Assembly (NCBI RefSeq): GCF_963669205.1
Contig: NZ_OY769915.1
Span: forward strand, 5,970,501 to 6,034,500
Direction of reading: 5' to 3'
DNA from: an uncultured Roseibium sp.
GTDB lineage: Bacteria > Pseudomonadota > Alphaproteobacteria > Rhizobiales > Stappiaceae
Length of the DNA: 64,000 nt
In this document: positions 63,685-64,000 of the stretch, piece after piece
Position numbering within the stretch: position 1 is the stretch's first letter
Layout: the number at the start of each line of letters is the position of its first letter
Program-made: the position numbers and the translations under genes
Notes under the pieces: model-generated
What the model was told of the DNA's origin: nothing
Databases searched by the model: none
The model's input: the letters and a program-made list of their open reading frames with translations, nothing else

Positions 63685-64000
63685 ATGTATGTCGCCGTCA
63701 AGGGTGGCGAGAAAGCCATCCGCAACGCTCACAAGCTCCTGGCAAAACGCCGCAGGGGTGACACCTCCGTTCCGGCCCTGACGCTGGAACAGATCGCCGA
63801 ACAGCTTGCCCATTCCGTTGCCCGCGTGATGGGCGAAGGCTCCCTTTACGACGAAACGCTTGCCGCCCTGGCAATCAAGCAGTCCCGGGGCGATCTGATC
63901 GAAGCCGCGTTCCTGATGCGCGCCTATCGCACCACACTGCCGCGCTTCGGCTACAGCCAGCCCGTCGATACCGCAAGGATGCTGGTCGAACGCCGCGTCT
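63685..64000 (+). CDS. phnI: Phosphonate C-P lyase system protein PhnI (5' part, cut by the window end)
   Basis: The first 105 codons are present and run past the end of the window. MYVAVKGGEKAIRNAHKLLAK, EQIAEQLAHSVARVMGEGSLYDETLAALAIKQSRGDLIEAAFLMRAYR and LPRFGYSQPVDTARM are typical of PhnI. With ATP it forms the ribose-phosphonate triphosphate intermediate. GGAGG lies 8 bp before ATG 63685. Later phn genes are expected beyond 64000. Confidence 0.94.
   Translation, partial: MYVAVKGGEKAIRNAHKLLAKRRRGDTSVPALTLEQIAEQLAHSVARVMGEGSLYDETLAALAIKQSRGDLIEAAFLMRAYRTTLPRFGYSQPVDTARMLVERRV

Overview
This is a GC-rich alphaproteobacterial chromosome segment. The genes are densely packed and switch strand often, with many 4-bp ATGA overlaps. 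Gene content points to the Rhizobiales/Stappiaceae side (Roseibium/Labrenzia-like): DUF2794, DUF1127, a VPLPA-CTERM protein, a GlpSTPQUV-type glycerol ABC transporter, acdS/acdR, a phnF-phnGHI start and GC-rich intergenic palindromes. The genus is an inference. I see no rRNA, phage, CRISPR or full insertion sequence. One tRNA is present (Leu-CAA).

Layout. 0-8 kb: phhB; a low-molecular-weight protein tyrosine phosphatase gene split by a 270-bp MITE-like element; a second such element; a PAP2 phosphatase; a DsbA-like oxidoreductase; a sensorless hybrid kinase; an AEC transporter; gluQRS; an AlkA-type glycosylase; a hydrolase. 8-22 kb: a glycosyltransferase, thpR, tas, the tesA/ybbA/ybbP group, a secreted protein, a Bax-inhibitor-1 protein, DUF2794, a candidate sRNA, a GNAT, ppa, a zincin, and a dsbB/DedA cluster. 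22-30 kb: the glycine cleavage operon gcvT-gcvH-(third MITE-like element)-gcvP-sdaA, with a compact structured leader, a divergent XRE-cupin regulator flanked by two matching operators, and an agmatinase-family gene. 30-41 kb: an MscS channel overlapping a cytochrome-b/2Fe-2S membrane protein, an SDR that lacks its lysine, LysR regulators, tRNA-Leu, a CYTH-CHAD protein, a 770-bp mosaic of palindromes, DUF1127, an MFS transporter and a monooxygenase. 41-47 kb: a winged-helix/TPR regulator, then a translationally coupled cysteine-synthase-like gene and PLP decarboxylase, then a PhyH dioxygenase. 47-56 kb: a glycerol/polyol-type ABC importer with a dihydroxyacetone kinase, a LacI regulator, an SDR and three matching operator sites. 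56-64 kb: a BCCT transporter, acdS/acdR (ACC deaminase and regulator), a VPLPA-CTERM protein, a LytTR membrane regulator, and phnF divergent from phnG-phnH-phnI, which runs off the window.

How the genes work together. The gcv-sdaA operon breaks glycine and serine down to one-carbon units and pyruvate. The ABC/DAK/SDR/LacI set looks like uptake, oxidation and phosphorylation of glycerol, dihydroxyacetone or a related short polyol. acdS supplies ammonia and 2-oxobutyrate from ACC, and phnGHI starts a C-P lyase operon for phosphonate use. The most unusual items are the MITE-like family (one copy splits the catalytic loop of the phosphatase), the pseudoknot-capable gcvT leader, the redox-protein/mechanosensitive-channel gene pair, and the CysK-like/decarboxylase/PhyH group.
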